DNA of 5,310 nucleotides from Betaproteobacteria bacterium (GTDB lineage Bacteria; Pseudomonadota; Gammaproteobacteria; Burkholderiales; Usitatibacteraceae): assembly GCA_003105245.1 (NCBI GenBank), contig PQAI01000193.1, positions 2,635 through 7,944 on the forward strand, written 5' to 3'. The notes beneath the pieces are model-generated. The model was given only the letters and a program-made list of their open reading frames with translations, did no database searches and was not told the DNA's origin. How positions within the stretch are numbered: position 1 is the stretch's first letter; the number at the start of each line of letters is the position of its first letter. A program made the translations under genes and the position numbers. This document shows, in pieces, positions 1-5,310 of the stretch.

Positions 1-264
1 CTCGACACCCTGGGCCCGAAGCTGCTGGACGCGCCGGTGCGCGAGGTGATGAACCCCTCCCCGGCCGCGGTCCACCCCGAGGATTCCGCCGACGGCCTGC
101 GCGCCATGATGACCGAGCGGCACGTGAGCCACGCCCCGGTGGTGAAGGACGGCCGCCTCGTGGGAATCGTCTCGTTCCACGACATCGCGCGCAGCGCGGT
201 CAAGGACGTCGCCTTCGAGAACAAGCTCCTGAAGCAGTACATCAAGAACTGGCCGAAGTCCTAG
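1..264 (+). CDS. CBS-domain protein, C-terminal part (5' end outside window)
   Basis: The frame is open from the first base and ends at TAG 262-264, giving 87 visible residues with no start codon in view. The visible part looks like the second of a pair of CBS motifs: VREVMNPSPAAVHPEDS, then the helix LRAMMTERHVSHAPVV, then the turn and strand GRLVGIVSFHDIARS. A short helical tail ends in KLLKQYIKNWP. Small stand-alone CBS proteins (about 140-150 residues) usually bind adenine nucleotides and act as energy or redox sensors; the ligand cannot be told here. Any other domain would lie upstream of the window. The gene converges on ilvA, with 13 bp between the two stop codons. The first in-window alternative start (GTG at 37) would cut into the CBS fold, so this is a truncated view of a longer gene rather than a 75-residue protein. 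Confidence 0.85.
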   Translation, partial: LDTLGPKLLDAPVREVMNPSPAAVHPEDSADGLRAMMTERHVSHAPVVKDGRLVGIVSFHDIARSAVKDVAFENKLLKQYIKNWPKS

Positions 265-275
265 CGGCCGGCCGC
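264..275. repeat. 12-bp GC palindrome between convergent stop codons
   Basis: GCGGCCGGCCGC is a perfect palindrome that begins at the last base of the CBS-gene stop codon and nearly fills the 13-bp gap to the ilvA stop. It has no T tract on either strand, so it is not a convincing intrinsic terminator. No other terminator fits between these two genes, so transcripts may run into each other. A 12-bp GC palindrome can arise by chance in DNA this rich in GC. Confidence 0.4.
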
Positions 276-277
276 CC

Positions 278-1789
278 TCACTTCAGGAAGAGGCGGTAGG
301 CGGGGTTGCGGGTCTCGTCCGCGTAGTCGTAGCCCAGCTCCTTGAGGAAGCGCCGGAACGCGACACGGTCCCTGTCCGGGACCTGCAGGCCCACCAGCAC
401 GCGCCCGACGTCGGCGCCGTGGTTGCGGTAGTGGAAGAGCGAGATGTTCCACCCGGAGCCCATGCGCTTGAGGAAGTTCATGAGCGCGCCCGGCCGTTCC
501 GGGAACTCGAAGCGGTAGACCATCTCCCCGGCCCGGTCCGGCGCGTGCCCGCCCACCAGGTGGCGCACGTGCAGCTTGGCCATCTCGTTGTCCGAGAGGT
601 CCACGGCCTTCAGCCCCGCGCGCTGCAGCTGGGCGATGAGCCGGTCGGTCTCCTCGCGGCCGGAGACGGTGACGCCGATGAAGACGTGGGCCTCGGCGGC
701 GTCCGCGATGCGGTAGTTGAACTCGGTGACGTTGCGCCGCCCCAGCAGCTCGCACAGGGCGCGGAAGCTGCCCGGCTTCTCGGGAATCGTGACGGCGAGG
801 ACCGCCTCGCGGTGCTCGCCCAGCTCGGCGCGCTCGGCCACGAAGCGCAGGCGGTCGAAGTTCATGTTGGCCCCGCAGGCGATCGCCACGACCGTGCGGC
901 CCTTGAGGCGGCGGCGCGCCAGCCAGCGCTTGGCCCCCGCGAGCGCGAGCGCCCCGGAGGGCTCCACGACCGTGCGGGTGTCCTCGTAGATGTCCTTGAT
1001 GGCCGCGCAGATCTCGTCGGTGTCCACGAGCACCATCTCGTCGACCAGCTCGCGGCAGATGCGGAAGGTCTCGCGCCCGACCTGCCGCACCGCCACGCCG
1101 TCGGCGAAGATGTTCACGTGCGGGAGCGTCACGCGCCGTCCCGCCTTGAGGGAAGCCGCCATGGCGTTGGAGTCGACCGGCTCCACGCCGATGATGCGCG
1201 TGGCCGGCGACAGGCGCTTCACGTACGCGGCGATGCCGGCGATGAGGCCGCCGCCGCCCACGGGCACGAAGATCGCGTCGATGGGGCGCTGGTGCTGGCG
1301 CAGGATCTCCATGCCGATCGTGCCCTGCCCCGCGATGACCAGCGGGTCGTCGTAGGGGTGCACGAAGGCGAGCCCCGCCTTGCGGGCGAGCGCCTTCGCG
1401 TGCTGCGCCGCCTCGTGGTAGGAGTCGCCGTGCAGGACCACCTTGGCCCCGCGAGCGGCCACCGCGGAGACCTTGATGCGGGGCGTGGTCACCGGCATCA
1501 CGATGGTGGCCGAGGTCCCCAGCTTCTGGGCGCCGAGCGCGACCCCCTGGGCGTGGTTGCCGGCGCTCGCGCAGATCACCCCGCGCGCGAGCTGCGCGGG
1601 CGTGAGGTGCGCCATCTTGTTGTACGCGCCCCGCAGCTTGAACGAGAACACCGGCTGCTTGTCCTCGCGCTTGAGGAGGATGTGGTTGCCGGTGCGCCGC
1701 GAGATCGCGGGCGCGGGCTCCAGGGGGCTTTCGATGGCCACGTCGTAGACGCGGGCCGAGAGGATCCTGCGGAGGTAGTCGGTCTTCAT
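278..1789 (-). CDS. ilvA: Threonine ammonia-lyase, biosynthetic (threonine deaminase)
   Basis: This PLP enzyme turns L-threonine into 2-oxobutanoate and ammonia in the cytoplasm, the committed step of isoleucine synthesis. The 503 residues match the full-length biosynthetic type (E. coli about 514). The catalytic domain covers roughly residues 1-320: the PLP lysine is K51 in [12 protein letters not shown], the substrate loop is SAGNHAQG at 75-82, the PLP-phosphate glycine loop is VGGGGLIAG at 177-185, and [14 protein letters not shown] starts at 304. Two ACT-like regulatory domains follow, near 328-398 ([12 protein letters not shown]) and 422-497 ([16 protein letters not shown]). By family knowledge these bind isoleucine (inhibitor) and valine (activator), which separates this enzyme from the short catabolic TdcB type. 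The start [18 protein letters not shown] matches the family N-terminus and is preceded by a purine-rich GGGACAAGGAC. The gene diverges from rpiA, and its likely leader is too short for a classical attenuator. Confidence 0.97.
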   Translation of the reverse strand: MKTDYLRRILSARVYDVAIESPLEPAPAISRRTGNHILLKREDKQPVFSFKLRGAYNKMAHLTPAQLARGVICASAGNHAQGVALGAQKLGTSATIVMPVTTPRIKVSAVAARGAKVVLHGDSYHEAAQHAKALARKAGLAFVHPYDDPLVIAGQGTIGMEILRQHQRPIDAIFVPVGGGGLIAGIAAYVKRLSPATRIIGVEPVDSNAMAASLKAGRRVTLPHVNIFADGVAVRQVGRETFRICRELVDEMVLVDTDEICAAIKDIYEDTRTVVEPSGALALAGAKRWLARRRLKGRTVVAIACGANMNFDRLRFVAERAELGEHREAVLAVTIPEKPGSFRALCELLGRRNVTEFNYRIADAAEAHVFIGVTVSGREETDRLIAQLQRAGLKAVDLSDNEMAKLHVRHLVGGHAPDRAGEMVYRFEFPERPGALMNFLKRMGSGWNISLFHYRNHGADVGRVLVGLQVPDRDRVAFRRFLKELGYDYADETRNPAYRLFLK

Positions 1790-1815
1790 GTCCTTGTCCC
1801 GGCCCCAAGAATACC

Positions 1816-1821
1816 AATATA
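1816..1821 (-). promoter_or_regulatory. Candidate -10 box for ilvA
   Basis: Read on the minus strand the hexamer is TATATT, five of six matches to TATAAT, in an AT-rich patch (about 1811-1830) that stands out from the GC-rich surroundings. It would place the transcript start near 1809 and leave a leader of about 20 nt before the ilvA ATG, enough for the GGGACAAGGA purine stretch to act as ribosome binding site. No good -35 is seen at 16-18 bp: TTGAGG lies upstream but about 25 bp away. The box is therefore a candidate, supported mainly by position and composition. Confidence 0.45.
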
Positions 1822-1825
1822 TGAT
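1820..1825 (+). promoter_or_regulatory. Candidate -10 box for rpiA, overlapping the ilvA box
   Basis: TATGAT matches TATAAT at five of six positions. Normal spacing puts the transcript start at about 1832, which is at or one base before the preferred rpiA ATG (1833), so the mRNA would be leaderless or nearly so. In agreement, no Shine-Dalgarno sequence lies before that ATG. The best -35-like hexamer, TTGTCC at 1794-1799 (4/6), has a long 20-bp spacer, so the promoter is either weak or activator-dependent if real. It shares two bases with the candidate ilvA -10 on the other strand. Confidence 0.4.
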
Positions 1826-1832
1826 TCACCCC

Positions 1833-2513
1833 ATGGACCAGGACGCCCTCAAGAAGCTCTGCGCCGAAGCCGCCCTCGCCTTCGTGGAAGACGACATGAT
1901 GGTGGGGGTGGGCACCGGCTCGACCGTGAACCACTTCATCGCGGCCCTCGCGGCCCGCAAGGCGCGCATCGCCGGGACGGTGTCGAGCTCGGAAGCGAGC
2001 GCGAAGCGCCTGCGCGAGGCCGGCATCGCGGTGATGGACCTCAACGCCACCGGCGGCTGCGACGTCTACGTCGACGGCGCCGACGAGGTGACGGAGCACC
2101 TCGCGATGATCAAGGGCGGCGGCGGCGCGCTCACGCGCGAGAAGATCGTGGCGCAGGCGAGCCGGAAGTTCGTCTGCATCGCGGACGCCTCCAAGCTCGT
2201 GGCCGTGCTCGGGAAGTTCCCCCTGCCGGTGGAGGTGATCCCCATGGCGAGGAGCCTCGTGGCCCGCGAGATCGTGAGGCTGGGCGGGCGCCCCGTCCTG
2301 CGCGAGGGCGTGACGACCGACAACGGCAACGTGATCCTGGACGTGCACGGGCTCGCCATCACCGACCCGGTCGCCCTCGAAGGCGAGCTGAACCAGCTCC
2401 CGGGCGTGGTGACCAACGGCCTCTTCGCCCGCCGCCCCGCCGACGTCCTGCTGCTGGGCACGCCCCAGGGCGTGCGGCGCATGGACCGGGCCGTCACGCG
2501 ACCGTCACAATGA
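1833..2513 (+). CDS. rpiA: Ribose-5-phosphate isomerase A
   Basis: RpiA interconverts ribose 5-phosphate and ribulose 5-phosphate in the non-oxidative pentose phosphate pathway, in the cytoplasm. From ATG 1833 the protein has 226 residues (E. coli 219). Its active-site residues then fall at E. coli numbering: the phosphate loop GVGTGST at 25-31, DGADE at 81-85 (D81, D84), K94 and the catalytic base E103 in [11 protein letters not shown]. The C-terminal part has [17 protein letters not shown] and [22 protein letters not shown] chose this start because MDQDALKK aligns with the E. coli N-terminus MTQDELKK. In-frame ATGs at 1821 and 1788 would add 4 or 15 unconserved residues, and the 1788 ATG overlaps the ilvA start codon on the other strand. 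The gene diverges from ilvA and is followed by phoU after 71 bp; its last codons carry a candidate PHO box. Confidence 0.96.
   Translation: MDQDALKKLCAEAALAFVEDDMMVGVGTGSTVNHFIAALAARKARIAGTVSSSEASAKRLREAGIAVMDLNATGGCDVYVDGADEVTEHLAMIKGGGGALTREKIVAQASRKFVCIADASKLVAVLGKFPLPVEVIPMARSLVAREIVRLGGRPVLREGVTTDNGNVILDVHGLAITDPVALEGELNQLPGVVTNGLFARRPADVLLLGTPQGVRRMDRAVTRPSQ
2491..2508 (+). promoter_or_regulatory. Candidate PHO box (PhoB site) driving phoU
   Basis: CCGTCAC GCGA CCGTCAC is two identical heptamers with a 4-bp spacer, the exact 7-4-7 (11-bp step) layout of a PHO box. Each heptamer differs from the enterobacterial CTGTCAT unit at two positions, both C/T transitions. Ten bases downstream is TAGCAT (2519-2524), a 4/6 match to the -10 box, which fits class-II PhoB promoters where the PHO box replaces the -35 element. 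The expected transcript start is about 2531, some 54 nt before the phoU ATG. The site lies inside the last six sense codons of rpiA, so coding constraint could have produced it. The gene it precedes is phosphate-related, which raises the odds. PhoB binding is inferred, not shown. Confidence 0.6.
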
Positions 2514-2537
2514 ACGACTAGCATCAGCCATCCGGCG

Positions 2538-2569
2538 CCGCGCCGCCCTCCCGGGCGCGGGGCCCCGCG
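2538..2569 (+). repeat. Overlapping GC-rich hairpins in the rpiA-phoU gap
   Basis: Two structures compete for the same bases. CCGCGCC (2538-2544) pairs perfectly with GGCGCGG (2554-2560) around a 9-nt loop. CGCGGGGCCCCGCG (2556-2569) is a perfect 14-bp palindrome. They share 2556-2560 and cannot form together. Neither is followed by a T tract, so this is not a standard intrinsic terminator, though a GC-only hairpin may slow polymerase or end rpiA messages by another route. Both would lie in the phoU leader if transcription starts near 2531; the phoU ribosome binding site begins three bases later. Confidence 0.4.
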
Positions 2570-2584
2570 TTAAGGACCGCCGCC

Positions 2585-3304
2585 ATGCCCCTCAACCCGC
2601 AGGAACACACCTCGAAGCGCTACGACGCGGAGCTGGAGGCCGTGCGCTCGCGCGTGCTGCAGATGGGCGGCCTCGTCGAGACGCAGATCACGGCCGCGAT
2701 CGAGGCCCTGTCCACCGGCAACCTCCAGCTCGCCGAGCAGACGATCGCCAACGACCACCGCGTGAACGCCCTCGAGGTCCAGATCGACGAGGACTGCGCG
2801 CACATCATCGCCCGCCGCCAGCCGGCCGCGCAGGACCTGCGCATGATCGTGACGGTCATCAAGATGATCACCGACCTCGAGCGCATCGGCGACGAGGCCG
2901 AGAAGATCGCGCGCATGACCAAGCTCATCTACTCGGCCGAGCGCCTGCTGCTGCCGCGCTTCGCGGAGATCAAGACGGCCGCGGGCATCGCGCTCGAGAT
3001 GCTCAAGAAGGCCCTGGACTCCTTCGCGCGCGTGGACCTCACCGAGGCGGCCGCCGTCGTGCGCCAGGACCGGCTGCTCGACGAGCAGTTCCGCGGCATC
3101 ATGCGCCAGCTCATCACCTTCATGATGGAGGACCCGCGCACGATCTCCACCTCCATCGAGATCCTCTTCGTGGCCAAGGCCCTCGAGCGGATCGGCGACC
3201 ACTCCAAGAACATGTCGGAGTACGTGGTCTACCTGGTGAAGGGCAAGGACGTGCGGCACGTCACGGCCGAGGAGTTCGAGCGCGCGGCCTCCTCTTCCGA
3301 CTGA
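2585..3304 (+). CDS. phoU: Phosphate signalling regulator PhoU
   Basis: PhoU is a cytoplasmic, peripheral-membrane regulator that links the PstSCAB phosphate transporter to the PhoR sensor kinase and keeps the Pho regulon off when phosphate is plentiful. The 239-residue length is normal (E. coli 241). The protein is all-helical with two repeated three-helix halves, each carrying the family metal-binding motif ExxxD: LERIGDEAEKI (E99, D103) and LERIGDHSKNM (E201, D205). Other family stretches are RRQPAAQDLR near 78-86, LRQLITFMMED-like RQLITFMMEDPRTI near 174-187, and VKGKDVRHV near 218-226. The ATG has a good ribosome binding site, AAGGA at 2572-2576, with 8-nt spacing. No pst or phoB/phoR gene lies in the window: upstream is rpiA, downstream a terminator and a convergent operon, so here phoU appears to be a single-gene unit, probably controlled by the PHO box at 2491-2508. 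Confidence 0.96.
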   Translation: MPLNPQEHTSKRYDAELEAVRSRVLQMGGLVETQITAAIEALSTGNLQLAEQTIANDHRVNALEVQIDEDCAHIIARRQPAAQDLRMIVTVIKMITDLERIGDEAEKIARMTKLIYSAERLLLPRFAEIKTAAGIALEMLKKALDSFARVDLTEAAAVVRQDRLLDEQFRGIMRQLITFMMEDPRTISTSIEILFVAKALERIGDHSKNMSEYVVYLVKGKDVRHVTAEEFERAASSSD

Positions 3305-3322
3305 CCGCCTCCTCCGGGAGCG

Positions 3323-3349
3323 AAAAAGCCGCCCTCGGGCGGCTTTCTT
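3323..3349. terminator. Strong bidirectional intrinsic terminator
   Basis: AAAGCCGCCC (3325-3334) and GGGCGGCTTT (3337-3346) form a perfect stem: 9 bp closed by a CTCG tetraloop, or 10 bp with a 2-nt loop. On the plus strand it is followed by TTTCTT and ends phoU 20 bp after its stop codon. On the minus strand the stem is followed by TTTTT (complement of 3323-3327), an even better T tract for transcripts arriving from yggX. It is therefore well placed to stop both converging units. Confidence 0.92.
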
Positions 3350-3354
3350 CATGC

Positions 3355-3519
3355 GGAAACGCCGATGATCGCCGATGCCCCGCCGATTGCCGCCGATAAT
3401 TCAGAATAGTTGGGGCTTTCGGTCAGTTGGTGTTCGGGGCTCGGTAGTTGCCGCCTGGCAGGACCACACCGGATTGATCGGCGGCAATCGGCGGGGCATC
3501 GGCGGTCATCGGCGTTTCC
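3355..3519. repeat. 165-bp inverted-repeat element with GCCGAT arrays (MITE-like or unknown)
   Basis: Arms 3355-3397 and 3477-3519 are 43 bp each and are reverse complements at 42 of 43 positions. The single difference (T3369 against G3505) would still pair as U-G in RNA read from the plus strand. The outer ends are GGAAAC and GTTTCC. Each arm contains four GCCGAT units, at 3361, 3371, 3382 and 3392, mirrored by ATCGGC at 3477, 3487, 3498 and 3508, always in 10/11/10-bp steps. The 79-bp centre is less GC-rich at its left end and holds an imperfect direct repeat (about 3409-3429 and 3432-3450, both with GGGGCT, CGGT and AGTTG). No credible gene, transposase remnant or target-site duplication is seen. 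It may be a non-autonomous mobile repeat, a repeated extragenic palindrome, a protein-binding array or an RNA hairpin; the sequence does not decide. Confidence 0.8.
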
Positions 3520-3550
3520 AAAGCCTCTTGCCCGCATCACTCCCCGCCGC

Positions 3551-3820
3551 TCAGGACTTGGGCACGTAGCCCTGCGCGGTGTCGGCGCCCTCGCCGAAGA
3601 AGTGCCGCGTCATCTGCTCCTCGAGGTACTTGCGCGCCCGCGGGTCGGCGAGGTTGAGGCGGTTCTCGTTCACGAGCATCTTCTGCTGCTCGAGCCACAT
3701 CTTCCAAGCCTCCTTGGAGACGCTCTCCCAGAGCTTCTTGCCGAGGCTGCCGGGGTACGGGGGGAAATCGAGGCCCTCGGCCTCGCGCTTGAGCTTGATG
3801 CAGTTGACCATCCGAGCCAT
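3551..3820 (-). CDS. yggX: YggX-type Fe(2+)-trafficking / oxidative damage protection protein
   Basis: This 89-residue protein matches the YggX family along its whole length (E. coli 91). Seen motifs are [20 protein letters not shown] with the conserved family cysteine (C7), then [20 protein letters not shown], then [12 protein letters not shown] and a C-terminal GYVPKS. Family members are small cytoplasmic proteins that protect iron-sulfur clusters from oxidative damage and are thought to handle labile ferrous iron. The start at 3820 (MARMVNC) has a good ribosome binding site, AAGGGA (3829-3834, complement strand), 8 nt upstream and inside the 3' end of argA; a second Met three codons later is less well spaced. 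The gap to the argA stop is 2 bp, so the genes are surely cotranscribed and probably translationally coupled. The reading frame stays open far upstream through argA, but that extension is antisense-frame noise from high GC. Confidence 0.93.
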   Translation of the reverse strand: MARMVNCIKLKREAEGLDFPPYPGSLGKKLWESVSKEAWKMWLEQQKMLVNENRLNLADPRARKYLEEQMTRHFFGEGADTAQGYVPKS

Positions 3821-3822
3821 CG

Positions 3823-5151
3823 CTAGAGTCCCTTCATGAAGATCTTGGAGCGCCGTTCGTAATTGTAGAGCGACTGCTTGCGCTGGGGCAGCCGCGCGAT
3901 GTCCGCTTCCGCGAAGCCGCGCTCGATGAACCAGTGCGTCGTGCGCGTCGAGAGCACGAAGAGCGACTTGTGCCCGCTCTTCCGCGCCCGCGCCTCCGCG
4001 AAGGCGAGCAGGCGCTCGCCGCGCCCGCCGTCGCGGTAGAACGGGTTCACGGCGAGGCAGGCGAGCTCCGCGGTGGACTCCTCCGGGAACGGGTAGAGCG
4101 CCGCGCAGCCCAGGATGTTGCCCTCGCTCTCGATCACGAAGAAGCGGTCGATCTCGCCCTCGAGGCGGTCGCGCTCGCGGCGCACGAGGATGCCCTGCTG
4201 CTCGAGGGGCTCGATGATCTGCACGATCCCCGGGATGTCGGCGGCGGTGGCGTCGCGGATCACCTCCGGGGATTCCGGCACGATCATGGTGCCGATGCCG
4301 TGGTGGGTGAAGAGCTCGATGAGCAGCGCCCCGTCGACGTGCCGGCTGATGAGGTGCGCGCGCTTCACGCCGTTGGAGCACGCCTTGATGGCGCAGGGCA
4401 GGTAGATCTGCACGTCCTCGGCCAGGGTGCCGTTGGCGGCCACCAGGTCCGCGGCCTGCTTGACCGTGAGCTCCGAGTGCAGGCGGCCCTTGGCGTCCAG
4501 GGCGCCGGCCGTCTCGGTGAGGAAGATGAGCTTGTCCGCCCCCAGGGCGATGGCGGTGGAGGTGGCCACGTCCTCGAGGGTGCAGTTGAAGACGTCCCCG
4601 GTGGGCGAGAACCCGATGGGCGAGATGAGCACCACCTCGTCGTCGTCCAGGCGCTTGCGGATGCCCTCGGCGTCGATCTTCCTCACCTCGCCCGTGTGGC
4701 CGAAGTCCACGCCGTCGACCACGCCCACGGGCTTGGCGGTCACGAAGTTGCCGGAGGACACGCGGATGTCCGCGCCCCACATCGGGCTGTTGGCGAGCTC
4801 CATCGACAGGAGCGCCTCCATCTCCACGCGCACGATGCCGTTGGCCTCCTTCACGCAGGAAAGCCCGCGGTCGTCGGTCACGCGCCGGTTGCCCACGTAG
4901 CGCGAGGCGACGCCGTGCTGGCGCATCTGCTCCTCGACCTGCGGGCGGGTGCCGTGCACGAGCACCACGCGCACCTCCAGGCTCACCAGCACGTTGATGT
5001 CGTGCGTGAGCTGCTGGAACTCGCCGTCGGCGAGCACCTCGCCGCCGAAGGCGATCACGAAGGTCGCCCCGCCCCACTGGTGGATGTAGGGCGTGGCCGA
5101 CCGGAACCACTTCACGAAGGCTTCGGTCTTGAGGGCGGGGGTCTTGGGCAT
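3823..5151 (-). CDS. argA: N-acetylglutamate synthase (amino-acid N-acetyltransferase)
   Basis: ArgA transfers acetyl from acetyl-CoA to L-glutamate, the first step of arginine synthesis, in the cytoplasm. The 442 residues match E. coli ArgA (443) in length and order. The amino-acid-kinase-like domain spans about 25-290 ([10 protein letters not shown] at 31-40, [10 protein letters not shown] at 62-71, [20 protein letters not shown] around 130-149, [17 protein letters not shown] near 253-269); in this family it serves arginine feedback binding rather than catalysis. The GNAT domain spans about 296-440: [10 protein letters not shown] at 349-358, the acetyl-CoA loop in [14 protein letters not shown] at 366-379, [16 protein letters not shown] at 398-413, and the end [17 protein letters not shown]. 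The start [17 protein letters not shown] agrees with the family N-terminus, but no Shine-Dalgarno sequence is visible before it. It lies 29 bp after rsmE and 2 bp before yggX. Confidence 0.96.
   Translation of the reverse strand: MPKTPALKTEAFVKWFRSATPYIHQWGGATFVIAFGGEVLADGEFQQLTHDINVLVSLEVRVVLVHGTRPQVEEQMRQHGVASRYVGNRRVTDDRGLSCVKEANGIVRVEMEALLSMELANSPMWGADIRVSSGNFVTAKPVGVVDGVDFGHTGEVRKIDAEGIRKRLDDDEVVLISPIGFSPTGDVFNCTLEDVATSTAIALGADKLIFLTETAGALDAKGRLHSELTVKQAADLVAANGTLAEDVQIYLPCAIKACSNGVKRAHLISRHVDGALLIELFTHHGIGTMIVPESPEVIRDATAADIPGIVQIIEPLEQQGILVRRERDRLEGEIDRFFVIESEGNILGCAALYPFPEESTAELACLAVNPFYRDGGRGERLLAFAEARARKSGHKSLFVLSTRTTHWFIERGFAEADIARLPQRKQSLYNYERRSKIFMKGL
3829..3834 (-). promoter_or_regulatory. 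Ribosome binding site of yggX inside argA
   Basis: On the minus strand AAGGGA lies within the last codons of argA (Met-Lys-Gly region), 8 nt before the yggX ATG at 3820. It fixes the yggX start and implies that ribosomes finishing argA reach the yggX start directly. Confidence 0.75.
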
Positions 5152-5180
5152 CGTCGGATCGGGCGCTCGCGAAGCGGATT

Positions 5181-5310
5181 CTACCGGCGGAAGTCGCCCC
5201 AGAGCGCCTGCATCGCGGCCAGGGCGGCGAGCGGCGCCGTCTCGGCGCGAAGCACGCGCGGCCCGAGCGAGAGCGCGGAGAAGCCGATGGTGGCCGCGAT
5301 GTCGAGCTCC
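5181..5310 (-). CDS. rsmE: 16S rRNA (uracil(1498)-N(3))-methyltransferase, C-terminal end
   Basis: Only the last 42 codons are in the window; the gene continues past the right edge and stops at TAG (5181-5183, complement strand). The visible residues read [17 protein letters not shown], then [19 protein letters not shown], then WGDFRR. The segment [17 protein letters not shown] is the hallmark C-terminal stretch of RsmE, a SPOUT-fold enzyme whose deep trefoil knot binds S-adenosylmethionine here; the arginine and glutamate of LRAETA belong to that conserved knot. RsmE methylates N3 of U1498 in 16S rRNA of the 30S subunit. It is the most upstream gene of the probable rsmE-argA-yggX unit. Identification rests on this one motif, which is strong, but the rest of the protein cannot be examined. 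Confidence 0.9.
   Translation of the reverse strand, partial: ELDIAATIGFSALSLGPRVLRAETAPLAALAAMQALWGDFRR

Noticed and set aside
1790..1832. Leader-peptide attenuator or T-box upstream of ilvA
   Set aside because: Only about 20-40 bp lie between ilvA and rpiA starts, with no hairpin-plus-T-tract or branched-chain-codon leader, so there is no room for such control.
261..2348. 695-codon minus-strand open frame running across ilvA and into rpiA antisense
   Set aside because: It is an out-of-frame shadow of ilvA and antisense to rpiA, with an Arg/Gly/Ala/His-rich translation of low complexity and no family motif. High GC makes stop codons rare in such frames.
419..2521. 700-codon plus-strand open frame opposite ilvA and through rpiA
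   Set aside because: It is antisense to ilvA and out of frame with rpiA. Its translation is biased noise, while both real genes have full catalytic motifs.
3355..3519. Integron attC site or DNA-uptake sequence
   Set aside because: The arms are nearly perfect and much longer than attC pairing boxes, no GTTRRRY-type core or integron cassette gene is present, and GCCGAT does not match the Neisseriaceae uptake words I know.
3355..3519. CRISPR array
   Set aside because: The repeated unit is only 6 bp with 4-5-bp spacers and mirrored arms; CRISPR arrays have repeats of over 20 bp with unique spacers of similar length.
3349..3569. Small open frames of about 63-64 codons on both strands over the inverted repeat
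   Set aside because: Their translations mostly follow the repeat units, have no recognisable motif, and lack convincing ribosome binding sites; they also overlap each other.
3821..5110. Upstream extension of the yggX frame (519 codons in all) through argA
   Set aside because: Only the last 89 residues match YggX, and these have their own ATG and ribosome binding site. The extension is an alternate-frame reading of argA with Arg/Gly/His-rich low-complexity sequence, so a fusion protein is unlikely.

Overview
The window reads as ordinary chromosome from a GC-rich proteobacterium. The E. coli-like ArgA (AAK plus GNAT), YggX, RpiA and two-ACT IlvA, the high GC and G/C third positions, and the gene neighbourhood suggest a betaproteobacterium. 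That placement is inferred from protein resemblance alone. There are seven protein genes, two of them cut by the window edges. No RNA gene, CRISPR array, transposase or integrase was seen.

Left part (1-2513): the C-terminal end of a CBS-domain protein (+) converges on ilvA (-), which encodes biosynthetic threonine ammonia-lyase. ilvA and rpiA (ribose-5-phosphate isomerase A, +) diverge from a short AT-rich island at about 1811-1830. Candidate -10 boxes for the two genes overlap there, and the rpiA box is placed so that its mRNA would be leaderless or nearly so.

Middle (2491-3350): phoU (+) follows rpiA. A good candidate PHO box (two perfect CCGTCAC heptamers spaced by 4 bp, with a -10-like hexamer 10 bp further on) overlaps the last codons of rpiA. 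This suggests phoU has its own phosphate-responsive promoter, away from any pst genes visible here. Between the PHO box and phoU lie strongly GC-rich palindromes. phoU ends at a strong intrinsic terminator.

Intergenic 3305-3550: next to that terminator is a 165-bp inverted-repeat element with 43-bp arms (42/43 identical). Each arm carries four GCCGAT units at 10/11/10-bp steps, around a 79-bp centre. It is the least explained structure in the window.

Right part (3551-5310): rsmE (partial), argA and yggX lie head to tail on the minus strand with gaps of 29 and 2 bp, probably as one operon. They make a 16S rRNA methyltransferase, the first enzyme of arginine synthesis and an iron-trafficking/oxidative-protection protein. 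The operon runs towards phoU, so the inverted-repeat element and the bidirectional terminator sit between two converging transcription units. The window holds housekeeping metabolism and regulation; I see no undescribed multi-gene system in it.
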